From assembly GCA_023053545.1 (NCBI GenBank), contig JAKZAN010000006.1:11353412-11417411 (forward strand): DNA of 64,000 nucleotides, written 5' to 3'. A program made the translations under genes and the position numbers. Shown here piece by piece: positions 21,724 to 32,299 of this stretch. This stretch comes from Lepidurus packardi (taxonomy: Eukaryota; Arthropoda; Branchiopoda; Notostraca; Triopsidae). The first letter of the stretch is position 1. Every line of letters starts with the position of its first letter. Under the pieces are notes generated by a model that searched no databases, was not told the origin of the DNA, and saw nothing but the letters and a program-made list of their open reading frames with translations.

Positions 21724-22439
21724 TCATAGGACAACCATTGTTGGGATCCGACCACGAGTAGTAGTTTGGACTCTGGAAACTTGCGGCTGTGGTTGCGGGC
21801 CATGGGGAGTGAAGCCACTCACTGAAGACGATGCATGTGTGGAACCTCTACTAGAAATTGATGGGGCAGCAGCAGGGGGATAAGGCGACCCGACCGTCAT
21901 AGCTGCTTTGGTTGTTTGACTTATAGCTGCAGTTAGAGCTTTTGCACTATGGGCGAAAGAGGTTGAAAAATCTCGGATTGTGGTCTCCAATGTCTTCAGA
22001 GCCAGGGTCGACCTAGTTGAATAAACAGTAGTCTCACCAATTACAGCCCTATGGATAGTGTCTAAGCCGGAATGAAGTTGTTTCATGTTTAAGTTCAATT
22101 GGTCCAACTTAGTGGCAATCCCGGATAATGGTGGTTGAAAACTGGCCAATAACTTTAAGGAGTCATGAAACTCTTGGTGATCTTGTTCAATTGTTCCGAG
22201 CACGAGTGCTTGAAGATGGTATTGAGCTTCAACAATCATTGTGGCACGTTGATGAGCAGGAACAGTTGATGGGATCCCTCGAAGGAACACGGAAAACAGG
22301 TAGTTGGGTGCAGGTCCAGTTAGGCGAGCAAAATTATCAGTCATCCATATTCGACGAAGCGCATGAAGGTAGTCTTCGTCAATTGCTAAATGTTGCTCAA
22401 TTTTTGTGAACACTTCAGCTGGAATATGGTAGGTTCCAT
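21724..22439 (-). pseudogene. N/P-like ORF, 5'-truncated, copy 5
   Basis: As copies 2-4 except for one Met-to-Val change (LQALVLGT). The A tract beyond it is the shortest (24). Confidence 0.6.
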
Positions 22440-22553
22440 ATTCTTTTTTTTTTTTTTTTTTTTTTTTCCTAAATGAGTCATCTATTGCAGAAGTTACTAT
22501 CTGTCACACCCCACACAACAAGTTATCGGACTCAAACTCACTTTAGCAAAACA

Positions 22554-23278
22554 TTAAAGTGCAGATTTTCCCGGGAGTCTCGGACGAGGGGACAATAGGG
22601 GAACAAGGCCGAGCTCAGGTGAGTTTTCTGTTTCACGTGTCCTTATATCGTGTTGAGATGGGGTTGAAACGGATACCATCACAGATGATGCAAGTGATCC
22701 AGTTCCCCTTTGTGTCATCCAATTTCGAGCCATTATCATGGTGAGTACAATTAACCAGATAATGATTATTGTCAAACAAACAATTGTTGAAATGGATGGC
22801 CCCCCAATTGCCCCAAAAATTCCTGGATTGCCAACGGAAAAAGAGGTTCCATCCGCCGTAATCTCCCCCTCGTTCAACAAAGAGTCATGTAGGATCCGTT
22901 TCCTATCATTGACCCAGGTGGTGCTTTCTAACCGTAGCAGTACATCGGTTGTGTATAATAAACCCCTTTTTGAGGTGTCTAAGGTATGATAAGCTTGTAA
23001 ATCAGATGGTAAAGGGTTGATTTGGCCAAGAGGACGGATTGAAGGGGACATCTCGTACCATTGATTACCAGAGGAAAAACCTGGTAACGCTGGATCCTCA
23101 CAGGATATCTGAACTGCAGAGTTGTGAATGGTTCGGTGTACAGGATGCATGAATTGTTCCACTTTGTTGTCATCTCGAACAATAGGGAGTAGTGTATAAC
23201 ATAATGTTTTTGGGGCCAATTTAACTGCAACACTACTGCATTTGCTAAGTTTAACGAGTTCCCCAGCCACAGTGGCTG
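22554..23278 (-). pseudogene. Glycoprotein copy 6, 3' part
   Basis: This holds the C-terminal part of a sixth glycoprotein, about residues 360-600, identical to the others, including the transmembrane helix. It is cut off upstream by the hAT-1 insertion. The rest continues at 27656. The 8-bp AGTGGCTG on both sides of the hAT is the target duplication. Confidence 0.9.
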
Positions 23279-26200
23279 TAGGGATCCCGAAAGCCGGCTT
23301 TGGCAAAGCCAGCTTTGAAGCCGGCTTTGACCTTGACCGTCTCCGGCTTTAAAGCCGGCCTGAGGCAATGAAAGCCAAAAAGCCAAAAGCCGAAAGCCGC
23401 GAAGCTGGCTTTAAAACCGGCTTCCAGTCGTTGCTCGGAGGAAGCCACACCCCTTGTGAACTGTCCCTTCCCACCTCCATTGTAAACAAATACACATGAT
23501 TTGGATTGTTTTTATTTTCTGCTACAAAATTTAGTCTACTGTGCGTGAACCTCACATGCGTTGCTGTTATTAATACAAATGCGCTTAACGCAATGCGCTA
23601 TGCACATGCGTATGTGAACTCTTTTTTATGTAGTTATAGCTTGTTAAGAGAATAAGAAAATTCCGTAATAAAAGAATTTACAATAACATATCACTGGTTA
23701 CTACCAACTCAGTAAACTTACCTATGCCAGTTAATTTTTCGTGCTACTAACACCAACTGGGCTAGAGATTTAAATGAAAAGCGCCTTCAACTTAAGCGAC
23801 TCAAACGAAAAGAGATATGCTCGACACCAAAAAGTTTTATTAACTTACAAGAGTGCTTAAGTAGTACAAAAAAGTGGTAGCTGCTAAATTTGTGGATGAT
23901 GAAGCACAACATAACTGTAAATTTTCGCATGGTTAAAGGTTAGAAAAATATTTCCTAATGAACTCGAAATTCTTTTATTTTTGGCAAAAATTTGGCAGGG
24001 AAAACACTTGGCCTTTGGCATTGCATTAACGATATTCTTTACTTTCCATAACGAGATCATTTGGACCTGGAAATTTCATAATTTTCGAAATTAACACTTG
24101 AGATTCATTGAATACATTCGAATACAACCAAACAATGCATTACAGTGAGCAAAATTAAGGTTACACTGGTAATGGATCTGGGATATAATCAGGTAGTGTG
24201 TAATAAAATGCGTAAAATTAATCCTTTGGTAAGCAATTAGTTACAACATGACAAGGTGAGGTTTAGCGCCTTGATTAGGCGTTCATGTGATTAGAGTGCG
24301 AGACATAAGAAAGCTTCTTAAGATTTGGGCCAACAAATTAAAGCCCGTGAAGCAGTAGCTATGGATTTATGTTTTAAGGCCACTTTAAGCCCTGTTTAAG
24401 GCCACGGTATACCAAAACGTGCTTACTTTCCCATTACATGAAAATTGGCGTCAGTGATTATTTAAGAATGGAACAGAATTCTGATTTTAAGCATATAGGA
24501 AAAGTTAAAAAATCAAAATAATTAAAAAAATTTACTAACTATTTTTTAAAAAATCGGCAACATATAAGACACTCGCGTTGTGCTTGAAAATTTTACTGGC
24601 AAAACACACTTCTAGCTAAAAAAACCGTTTTAGCGTGGTCACTGACGCCATTCCCTATGTAATTGGATAGGAAGCGCGTTTTGTATATCGAGGCCTTAAA
24701 CCCTATTGGTAATAGTAGCAATCTTTAGAAAATTACTTCAAACATATGTGCTGAGATCTTCGTCTTCAAACATTTTAATCCACTGGTGCAGCAAAACCAA
24801 AACTCGAACCGATTCAGGTAGTAAGCGATTGCGTATCTTGGTCTGCACTAAGCCGGCCTGACTAAAGAGTCGCTCGACACTTGTTGAACTAGCTGGTACG
24901 CATAAAATATCACAGACAGCTTTGTAAAGCACTGGGTAAGTAAACTTCAAACTGTCTTCCCACACATCGATAGGCCGCACAGCTTTTCCTCCAGCTTGCG
25001 GTGCCATGTGGAAATACGACGCTTCACGGTCATCTATCTGAAAGTCCGGAAGGTTGGGTCGCGTCGAAGCTCCATCGATATCTAAATAATCGAAGTCATC
25101 TTTTTCTTCTTCCATCCTGTTCAAGAATGTCGCTGCTCGAGTGGCTCGTGAGATAGAGTATGATCCGTCTCGCTCTGCAGAAGGCATTTCGTCGCGGTAT
25201 TTCTTGATGTATTTCTCGATCCTAAAGTTAAAATTATAGATTAACTTTCTTGAACAGTTACTGTATGGTATTAATACGTACGTTGGAATGATTTTCGAAG
25301 TTACATTGGCGTAGTTTTTGTTCAAGAAGTAGGTCAAATTCAGCCTCGGATCAAGTACAAGTGCAAAAGTTGCTAGGTCACTCTGTTTTTCTAAATAGCG
25401 AGTGAGAATTGGTTTCGCAACTCGGGCGCACAAAGCAACAAATTCCGCAGCTGTCAAATCAGAAAGGGTTTTCCCCACAAACAAGCTTGCAGGGGGGCGG
25501 CTTGTACGTCCCGATCGCGTAACTGTAATACTCTGGATAAATTCCATTTCGATTGCAAAATCTACGTCGTCTTGAGTGATCGGCCTTTCTTCGTCTTCTT
25601 CCCTTTTCTTCGTTTTCTTCTTCGTTTTCTTTTCCGAAGAGTTCGATTTCCCTTCAGTTGATCCAGTTGGTGTAATAGCATCGACCTCCCTTAGATTCTC
25701 CGCGTTGTCATCGTTCTCGTTCCATTCCAAGTCCTTAACTGCAGCATCAACCAACTCTTCCCGATTTGTGGATATGTGTGACTGAACGTAGTCACATACA
25801 GTGTAGGCAACGTTGCTGAAATCGGTGTCACTGATGTCTTCGCTTAACTTACTGCATAAATCGATGAGATTATTATAAGCCGGAATAACCATCTGCAAAG
25901 TTTCTCCGTCACTTCCAACCATTTTACTAATCTTGGCTACTGATTTCAGAAGCGGCTGCAATGATTCTAGGACAATAAAATACTGTAAGGCAGAACGTAG
26001 CAGAGAAATAAATACTGTCTTACCAACAATCATCCATTCAGAATCCGTTATTGGCACGATTTTGTCTCGCCTTATTGAATCATTCTCGTTCCTAAATAAC
26101 AACAGTAAGTCCCGCTTGAGCAGAAGAAGACGGTCTATCATCATAGATGTGCTATTCCAGCGTGTCCTCACGTCCAGTATAATCGTACCAGGACGCCTTA

Positions 26201-27655
26201 AAGAATTGGCCTCTTTCAGGCTCATGGCCCCTTCTTCAACCAACCGATGGATTTCTTGATCATCATTCATTTTAACTATAGCTAACAGTGCCTTTCTTAA
26301 ACGAGGGGAGTAGCGGATATGACGAACTGTTTTACGCAGCCGATGTAAAGTTCGATTTGTCAGTGACATGATGGCCTGGCAGGCCAGATTTACACTGTGC
26401 TGGAAGCATTGCACACATTCTATCTGGTGAGGACTACCGGGGAACAATCTTTGGATATCTGCGTTCAATTCTCGAACTGCTGCTGCGTTTACGCTAGCGT
26501 TGTCGCACGTCATTGCCATTACCTGGTCCAGGGGCAAGTCATAGTCACTCAGAACGCCTTTAATAACGCGAGCGAGGTCAAGTGCAGCATGCTCGGTGCA
26601 TTCTACCATATCCAGAACAACTTGTTTTTTCAAAAGGACGGATCTACCACCTGGAGCTGGAGCGCGAATGAAAAACGAACCAAGGACACCGAAGTGTCCT
26701 GTGAAGCTTTTGCTCGTCCAGCCATCTACCATTACTGTGACACGGCCCACACGATTTGCAAGGAACGCCTTGACTTTTCCCTGTAACTAGATCCAAAATA
26801 GAGTTACGGAAATGTATAACACACATAATGGAAAATACATACTTCGCAAAGCTCATCAATGAGTGTATCTTTCATTGCTGATGAGTGGTATAAGTCCTTT
26901 TCGGCTTGGGGGAACAAGAATGCTACCGCGTCCCGAAAATACTTGGAGTCTGACAACGAAATAGGCAATCGATCTGCTGCTATCAGTCTAGCAACCTTTC
27001 GGTTCCAAGTTTCCTTTGAGTAGGGGAGTCGTAGAGTAAGCTTGCCTTTCTCCATTACCAATGCTGATTGCGCTGCAGCTGGGTGTGCCTTTTTCGCCTT
27101 CAACAAGCTTTGCACCGCTCTCCATTTTGATTGCATAACCAATTGATTATTCGGGTGACACTTAACTAAGTGACGAGCAGCCGACGAAACTGATTTCGTG
27201 CAGTCATACGTTCTTGAAGAAGTGCTGCTCGAATTGCGGCAAAGTATGCACTCCCACGTTGATTTTTCATCATCCGTGGGAAGAAAGGCATAAAATTCAG
27301 ACTGTTGGATGTCAGGTGCTATAATGAACTATTATTAACACAGATAATTTACATTCGATTATATTTACCTCGCTTTTCAACTACTAGTACTAATTCAGTG
27401 ACTTCGACCTCCATTTTTTATCTCTTTAGCCCTTTTGCTGAAAGCATGGTAGTAAAAAAATACAAAGCATTAATAGCGACGCCTACATTGAGCTTTGGCC
27501 AATCACAGAACATCACGTGACTGCCTAGTTCAAGACAAAGCCAAAGCCGAAGCCAAAAAGTCTGGCTTCAAAAGCCAAAAGCCAAGAAGCCAAAGCCGAA
27601 GCCGAAGCCAGATTTTTTGGGCTTTTGGCTTCAAAGCCGGGCTTTCGGGAACCCT
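23279..27655 (-). mobile_element. hAT transposon hAT-1, complete
   Basis: The 4,377-bp element has inverted ends TAGGGATCCCGAAAGCC (left) and TAGGGTTCCCGAAAGCC (reverse complement of the right end) and a perfect 8-bp target duplication AGTGGCTG (23271-23278 and 27656-27663). Both ends carry many subterminal repeats of the AAAGCC / GGCTTT type (23285-23440, 27535-27640), where transposase would bind. It encodes one spliced transposase on the minus strand. About 1.25 kb at the left (23450-24737) contain no gene that I recognise. Confidence 0.95.
24738..27414 (-). CDS. hAT transposase with BED zinc finger (4 exons)
   Basis: Exons 27414-27369, 27318-26843, 26780-25282 and 25221-24738 join in frame through GT-AG introns to about 834 residues. 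Exon 2 carries a BED finger (WECILC ... RHLVKCH) near residues 37-70. Exon 3 has the catalytic-domain start MVDGWTS, then TCDNASVNAAA and the conserved CFQHSVNLACQ (CxxH) segment, and a Lys-rich insert (KKTKKKTKKRE). Exon 4 ends with the hAT dimerisation motif SSTSVERLFSQAGL. The enzyme cuts and joins the hAT ends, producing 8-bp target duplications as seen here. No stop interrupts the exons, so it may be active or recently so. Confidence 0.9.
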
Positions 27656-28632
27656 AAGTGGCTGACCACCCTGGTTGTCCAGTCAATCGGTATCCTAACA
27701 TCTCAGGATCTAATGCTGATGAATAAAGCATCTCCCGTCGAAGAGATGTTTCTAAGCGACACATATTGATCAAGCTGATTTGCCGAGAATTGAGAATCGC
27801 AGCGAGAGATGAGGAAACAGAAAACTCTGTTGCAGCCTGTATAAGCGACGACCAGGAGCCAACAACCTCAAGTGATTCCTGAGGCAATGGATAGGAACTC
27901 GCGTTGGTAATGAACAGAAAAGGGTCCGCGGTGGCCCACAATGACACGTGACAACGATCAATCACTCCACTTAAACGGACCCCCGTTGATAATTTGTGGA
28001 TAATCAAGATTTCCCCACCTGTGGGAAATTTAAGAATAACTCCAGGACCACTGTACAGCTTGATAAGGTTGCATTCTGAGGTGTTTATGGCAGATATCCC
28101 ATATGCCGCTCCACCTAGGTCCGTCATTGCGAATGGTCCATCCGACTCTAATTGTTCTCCAGATAATAGAGCATAGTTGGCAATTCCTCCCAGGGGGGAC
28201 AAATTAATCACTACTCTTACCGGAGCTAGACTGGCCTCCACCCATTCTACAACAATATGAACTGATTTTCTAACACAAAAGCCTTCCTGGTCGATTTCAC
28301 CCTTGGTGCGAGTGCGCGTAGTTGAGCCCATCTTAGTTTCGAAGGCTGTCGTATGATACAAGCCTCGGTTTTGCGTTTTCCAATTGAGGCAGTCACGACC
28401 TCTAACAGGAATGGTAGTTGGAACTACCGAATGTTGCTTGTTTGCTGTTGGAGTTAGGTCACGGTCCCAGGTGCAGAAATAAGACTCATGGGTGACTCGC
28501 AATTGACACATCCACCCATCCACGACAACACTTCGTTTGGCTTGTAAGAGGGTTATCTCGACTGGGTGTTCCATTGCCGTTTCTTGTGCCTGGTGAAGGC
28601 ATTGGTCCTCGGTCATTAGAGTAAAAGGAGAT
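27656..28632 (-). pseudogene. Glycoprotein copy 6, 5' part with start deleted
   Basis: Glycoprotein sequence from about residue 37 to about residue 363 is present and identical to the other copies. Its signal peptide, the gene junction and the whole C-terminal half of the N/P-like ORF are missing: the sequence jumps at 28631-28632 straight to the N-terminal part of the N/P-like ORF. The deletion ends share the two bases AT. The resulting open frame starts in another frame and is not expected to make the glycoprotein. Confidence 0.88.
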
Positions 28633-29289
28633 ATGGTAGGTTCCATTAGGTTGGACTCCGAGTTTAAAATGGGTTTGTGCCGAGATGGGTGCAAACCGTG
28701 TTTTGGTGGACTGTCTCACAGCATCTGAATATGTGGATGATCTTTTCTCGACGTTTCTTGTCCGTTGTTGTCCCCTTCCTTGATGGTTAGATCCTCTTCC
28801 ACGACCTCGTTGTGGCCGTTTTTGGCGAGGTGATCTAGGAGCCAAATTCTCAAATGATGTCACTAGATCGGTCACAGATGGCGGGCGTGGGCTGACTTGT
28901 TCATCAACACGATACCAGGGATCCTCCACTGACCTTTCCTGGGGAACCAGGGTATCATCATAGGTAGTCATGTGAGTTGTTACCGGATAAAGCGAGTTCA
29001 CCTGTTGCAGTTGTTCAGCCTGGTACTGCGCTTGTGATGATTGTGGTATAAAAACAGGGGCTGTTGCTAATAATGATGACCTGGGGGCCACTCTAGTAAC
29101 GACACCTGTCTCGGCATATTGACCCAGCCTTGAGCCTCCAGGGCCAGATAAAGATGATCGAATAGCTGCTGGAAGTCGACGTCGACTCGTGCGTTGAGTG
29201 TGCTCTTCATAATCTGCTGCCAATAGTGATTGAAGATCGGGTTCTGCAGAGATTTCATAACTTGGTAATTCCCAACTCGTAGCCATCAT
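28633..29289 (-). pseudogene. N/P-like ORF, N-terminal half (outermost copy)
   Basis: From the first of two adjacent ATGs at 29289 about 214 codons are open in the native frame before the deletion junction. The region is Ser/Pro-rich with a basic RGRGRG motif and surroundings (QRGRGRG...GRGQQRTRN) that could bind RNA. It is the only remaining copy of this half; together with the part present in the internal units the original protein would be about 450 residues. The leader before the ATG is only 22 bases and begins with the gene-start motif AAGATAAC. I cannot assign it to N or P from sequence alone. Confidence 0.65.
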
Positions 29290-29300
29290 TGCTAAATAAG

Positions 29301-29311
29301 AACGTTATCTT
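29301..29311 (-). promoter_or_regulatory. Gene-start-like motif at the 5' end of the viral insert
   Basis: Minus-strand AAGATAACGTT is the last virus-derived sequence. The next base belongs to an LTR (homologous to 30161 onward). The same motif precedes the glycoprotein ORF in every unit. A cDNA of a viral mRNA would begin here. Confidence 0.7.
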
Positions 29312-30224
29312 AAGAACTCACAGCCTTCCGCCCAACCGCTCAAAACAATTTAATCGCCCAAAACAGTTTCCTACAATTTGGTGTCAGAAGTGGGATTCGC
29401 GTTAAAATACCGGCAGTTCAAATAAGTTTCCAATTAGTGCAAGTGTCCCACCTAGTTCAAAATCGTTCAAATTATTCAAATAGCCCAACGTGCCACAGTT
29501 CCACCGAAGTTTAAAAAAGTTTAGTTTTGTACGAATCCATTGTGCCTAAGATGACGCCAACTCCTCCACCACCCGTAGGTGGAACAGAACACCACGACCA
29601 CTACGACCTCTACGACCACAACCATGAATACGACCACTCCTGCTACACGTCCACGCTCGATGACCTTCCTGGGACAACCGATAAGCGACCCAACTATTTC
29701 AACCCAACCCAGAAAACCCCAGAAAACCTGTACTACTGGACGTAGTCTCTCAGAGAAGAATGCGATGTGGAGAACGATCATTTTAAACTTAATTCCGATG
29801 ACTAAGCAAGACCATATTTCGCTGACCACATTTTGACGATATTTCGCCGACTTATAATTCTCAGCTCATATTCAGGATGCCGAGCGTCAGATCACTAGCT
29901 AATTTCCTTCTCACGCATCCGGTCCATCTGTCTTATTTTACCCGAACATTCCCTCTGTTTATAATTTAGCCCATTCAGCAGATTCCACGCCAAACATGTA
30001 TATAACGCTTGTTCTCCACATTGTTCGGGGGGGCTAGCAGGATCTCCTGCTAGCACAGCCCCAGCCCACCAAACTTGACGAACAAACATTGTACCGACGA
30101 AAACTTGTACCGACGAAAATAGTGAATAAAGTTGTACGGTATTTTACCGTTGAGCGAAAAAAGAACTCACAGCCTTCCGCCCAACCGCTCAAAACAATTT
30201 AATCGCCCAAAACAGTTTCCTACA
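29312..30224 (+). mobile_element. Deleted LTR retrotransposon fused to the viral insert
   Basis: 29312-29375 repeats 30161-30224 (AAGAACTCACAGCC ... TTTCCTACA), so the first is the 3' end of a truncated 5' LTR and the second the end of the 3' LTR. Just after the first comes TGGTGTCAGAAGTGGGAT (29379-29396), a typical primer-binding site. The ~450-bp internal part holds a Thr/Pro-rich open stretch (about 29527-29836) that may be the start of gag. No pol remains. The 3' LTR probably starts somewhere near 29830-29840; I could not fix its first base. The right end abuts segmental-duplication copy A'. Confidence 0.75.
29379..29396 (+). other. Primer-binding site of the LTR retrotransposon
   Basis: TGGTGTCAGAAGTGGGAT lies three bases after the LTR end CTACA. 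TGG is complementary to a tRNA CCA end, and this sequence is common as the primer site of insect and crustacean LTR elements. Confidence 0.75.
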
Positions 30225-31267
30225 AATTAGCTCTCTACAATTAATTTTTCTACAATTTCTCTACAATTTTTTTCATTTCATTTTAAATCTCATCCCATTC
30301 CCATCCATTTCAGAGAGCGCAGTTAAATTAAACAGTTAATTGTCATTATTGAAGAACTGAGTAAGGAAAAGGAAATATTTCAAAACTAACTAGTTCTGTT
30401 TGCACCGTTAATGCCAAAAAACTCTCATAATGGCGCTCGGGTCGTATTGCGCTATTAGAACGCAGCTGTGGCTCGGTGGCAGCCCCTAAGGAAGCCTCTC
30501 CTCTTGGCGGTTAGCGTGTTTTGTCAGAATAAGTGGCTTAAAAAGTGGAACTTTTTGGAAGTTTTAGAGGTTAGAAACAAGTGGAGAATACTCGCATTCA
30601 CTTAGACTTAATTAATGTACCAAGTTTAGCGTATAAGTATGCCAGTTAAGCCCGTTCTTGCCATTTTTAAGAGCGATAACAGGCTGTCCGTTGCCTCCAC
30701 ACTCCAACGTTGTTCCAACGTTTAGATTTTTCTAAACAAACGAAATGTTTAGAAAAATGAAGGCTTTTTGTATTTTTACTTTTTTTCTATTTAACATAAG
30801 GAACTAGCAATAAGAAGAGCTTACTAGCATACAATGGGATAGAGTAGGCGCATTGAAATTGGCGTAATAAACTGCACGTGGTAAGCGTTCACTTTTGCGG
30901 GGAATTTTTCAGCACGATAGTGGAAAAAGGTCATTACTTTCCAGTTTCATGGCCATTTTTTATTTGTAGATTGGTTTGGTTTCCATTTAATACTATTTAA
31001 TTTAATGCTATTTAAACATTATTCGTACAATGCATGCTAGCTTTAATATGGTAATTAGATATCAATAATTGTTTTCATAGAGTTTTTGTTTCTCTTGGCA
31101 AATAGGTACCGCCCAGGGCAGCTAACTTTGCAGTGAACCAGCAGCCTTTTTGCAGCCATCTGGGTTCTTCTCTGCGTTGTACTTTTGTTGAGTTTGTCTG
31201 GATTCTTCAAAGGTTGTTTTAGCCGAGAGTGTTTGTGTCCTGACACGAGGTGTCTCAGCTGCTGCTA
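30225..31267. repeat. Segmental duplication, copy A'
   Basis: Colinear with 7395-8437 at about 99% identity by eye. It begins directly after the retrotransposon LTR and ends within the satellite at GCTGCTAA. No gene is seen in it. Confidence 0.92.
31051..31267. repeat. Single 223-bp satellite unit
   Basis: One nearly complete unit that begins GTAATTAGATATC and ends at GCTGCTAA, after which unrelated sequence starts. It is part of copy A'. Confidence 0.88.
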
Positions 31268-32299
31268 AAACATTCGAGTTATTCTTTTCGTCGAAGCATT
31301 TAACGTCGAAGTCGGCTATTACTAGGTGTTGTAGTAAGAATGAATCAGGGTTTTTGAGGTTATTTCTGGTTTCTGACGTATGTGCTTTTTTCATTTAAAT
31401 GACCTCTTAGACCTCGGCTATTAACAGCTACTTGTATTGAAATTTCATTGTTATTACGTCATATAGTGTTTATGGCTTTGAACATTTCCATATAAGGAAG
31501 GCCGTTCCTTTGCTCAAGGGTACTTTTCGGTTTTTATTTTGACATTTCCGACATTGTGTAAAGTTTAGGGCTTGGTTGGGACAGGTGACGGAATGTATAA
31601 TGGCGTCCGGGAGTTTTTTTTTTTTTTGTTTGTTGATTAAATCCAAAATGGCTGTGGTATGTGGGATTTGACAGAATTGTTAAGTGCTATAGCGTAAACG
31701 GTTTCTCCACAAAATTCTTATGAGATGGATCGGTCTTGTAAGGGGTTCTCAGTTTTCCCGTCGACTTTTCCACTTTTCGTTACTGATTCCTTGCTTCATT
31801 TCAGGGCTTCTGCTTGGCTTGTAGGTGTATACCTGTCCAGGCGGTCGACAGTAGGCACCTTTCTCTCTCCGAGCAGGTGTGTGACTTGTGTCTCGGCTGC
31901 TTCGGTGCGAAGTATCTTAATACCGTACTTTCCAGGAGGAGCTGGATAGTATATTATCCTAATCCGGCGTTAGGGGGTCACCGGTCAGTTTTAGTGATGG
32001 GAATAGAGCACGCCCCCCAAATGGAAAGTCTCTCCTTTTGTGCAGGAACTCCCTAAACCCCCAACCCTATACAAAATTTCAATACCAATTATTTAAATTT
32101 GAATACCAAAAATAATTTCAATTTGGAGTACCATTTAGCCAATCATTTTCATTCTCCGCCGATCCCTCTGAATGTCTTTGATATCCACTCGTCCCACGGT
32201 AGTCCAACCTCTCCTCACGGTAGTTCAACCTCCATGCGTGGTCGTGCTTTTTGGGCTGGCTTTCTTATGGGACGTACATCTGGTGCGGTTTCCACTTCG
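31268..32299. other. No gene recognised
   Basis: AT-rich single-copy-looking sequence with a T run near 31616. Small ORFs around 31725-32056 resemble no family I know. The right part may be the 3' end of the BEL remnant that follows. Confidence 0.5.

Larger units (their letters stand above)
9102..29311 (-). mobile_element. Tandem array of an endogenous negative-strand RNA virus-like bicistronic unit
   Basis: Five complete units of 2,679-2,687 bp lie head to tail on the minus strand, with a sixth, outermost copy that is deleted and interrupted by a hAT element. In minus-strand order each internal unit has the 3' part of an N- or P-like ORF, a gene-junction motif, an intact glycoprotein ORF, a short 3' UTR ending CATTTAG and a homopolymer of 24-33 A (the leftmost unit lacks these last parts). 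Length differences come from the A tract. All internal units share one 5' truncation point, so they arose by amplifying one truncated copy rather than by repeated insertion. There is no polymerase gene and no LTR within a unit. Outside the hAT insertion the array fills 9102-23278 and 27656-29311. Confidence 0.85.

Noticed and set aside
9102..22443. Assembly artefact as explanation for the tandem copies
   Set aside because: Units differ in A-tract length and in scattered substitutions, and the ends are unique. Long reads would still be the decisive test.
9138..23555. Recurrent short ORFs opposite or overlapping the glycoprotein (60-135 aa)
   Set aside because: Shadows of the glycoprotein in other frames; they recur only because the unit is repeated.
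25980..26030. A further 41-bp intron in the hAT-1 transposase
   Set aside because: GT and AG ends exist, but removing it would shift the frame while the sequence reads through in frame.
9102..29311. Array as a retrotransposon env gene rather than an RNA virus
   Set aside because: No LTR, protease or polymerase inside the units, and the gene-border motifs and poly-A fit viral transcription better. A BEL/Pao element with captured jingchuvirus-type env cannot be fully excluded without searches.
31725..32056. Small plus-strand ORFs
   Set aside because: No recognisable family, codon use or splice context; part may be antisense to the BEL remnant tail.
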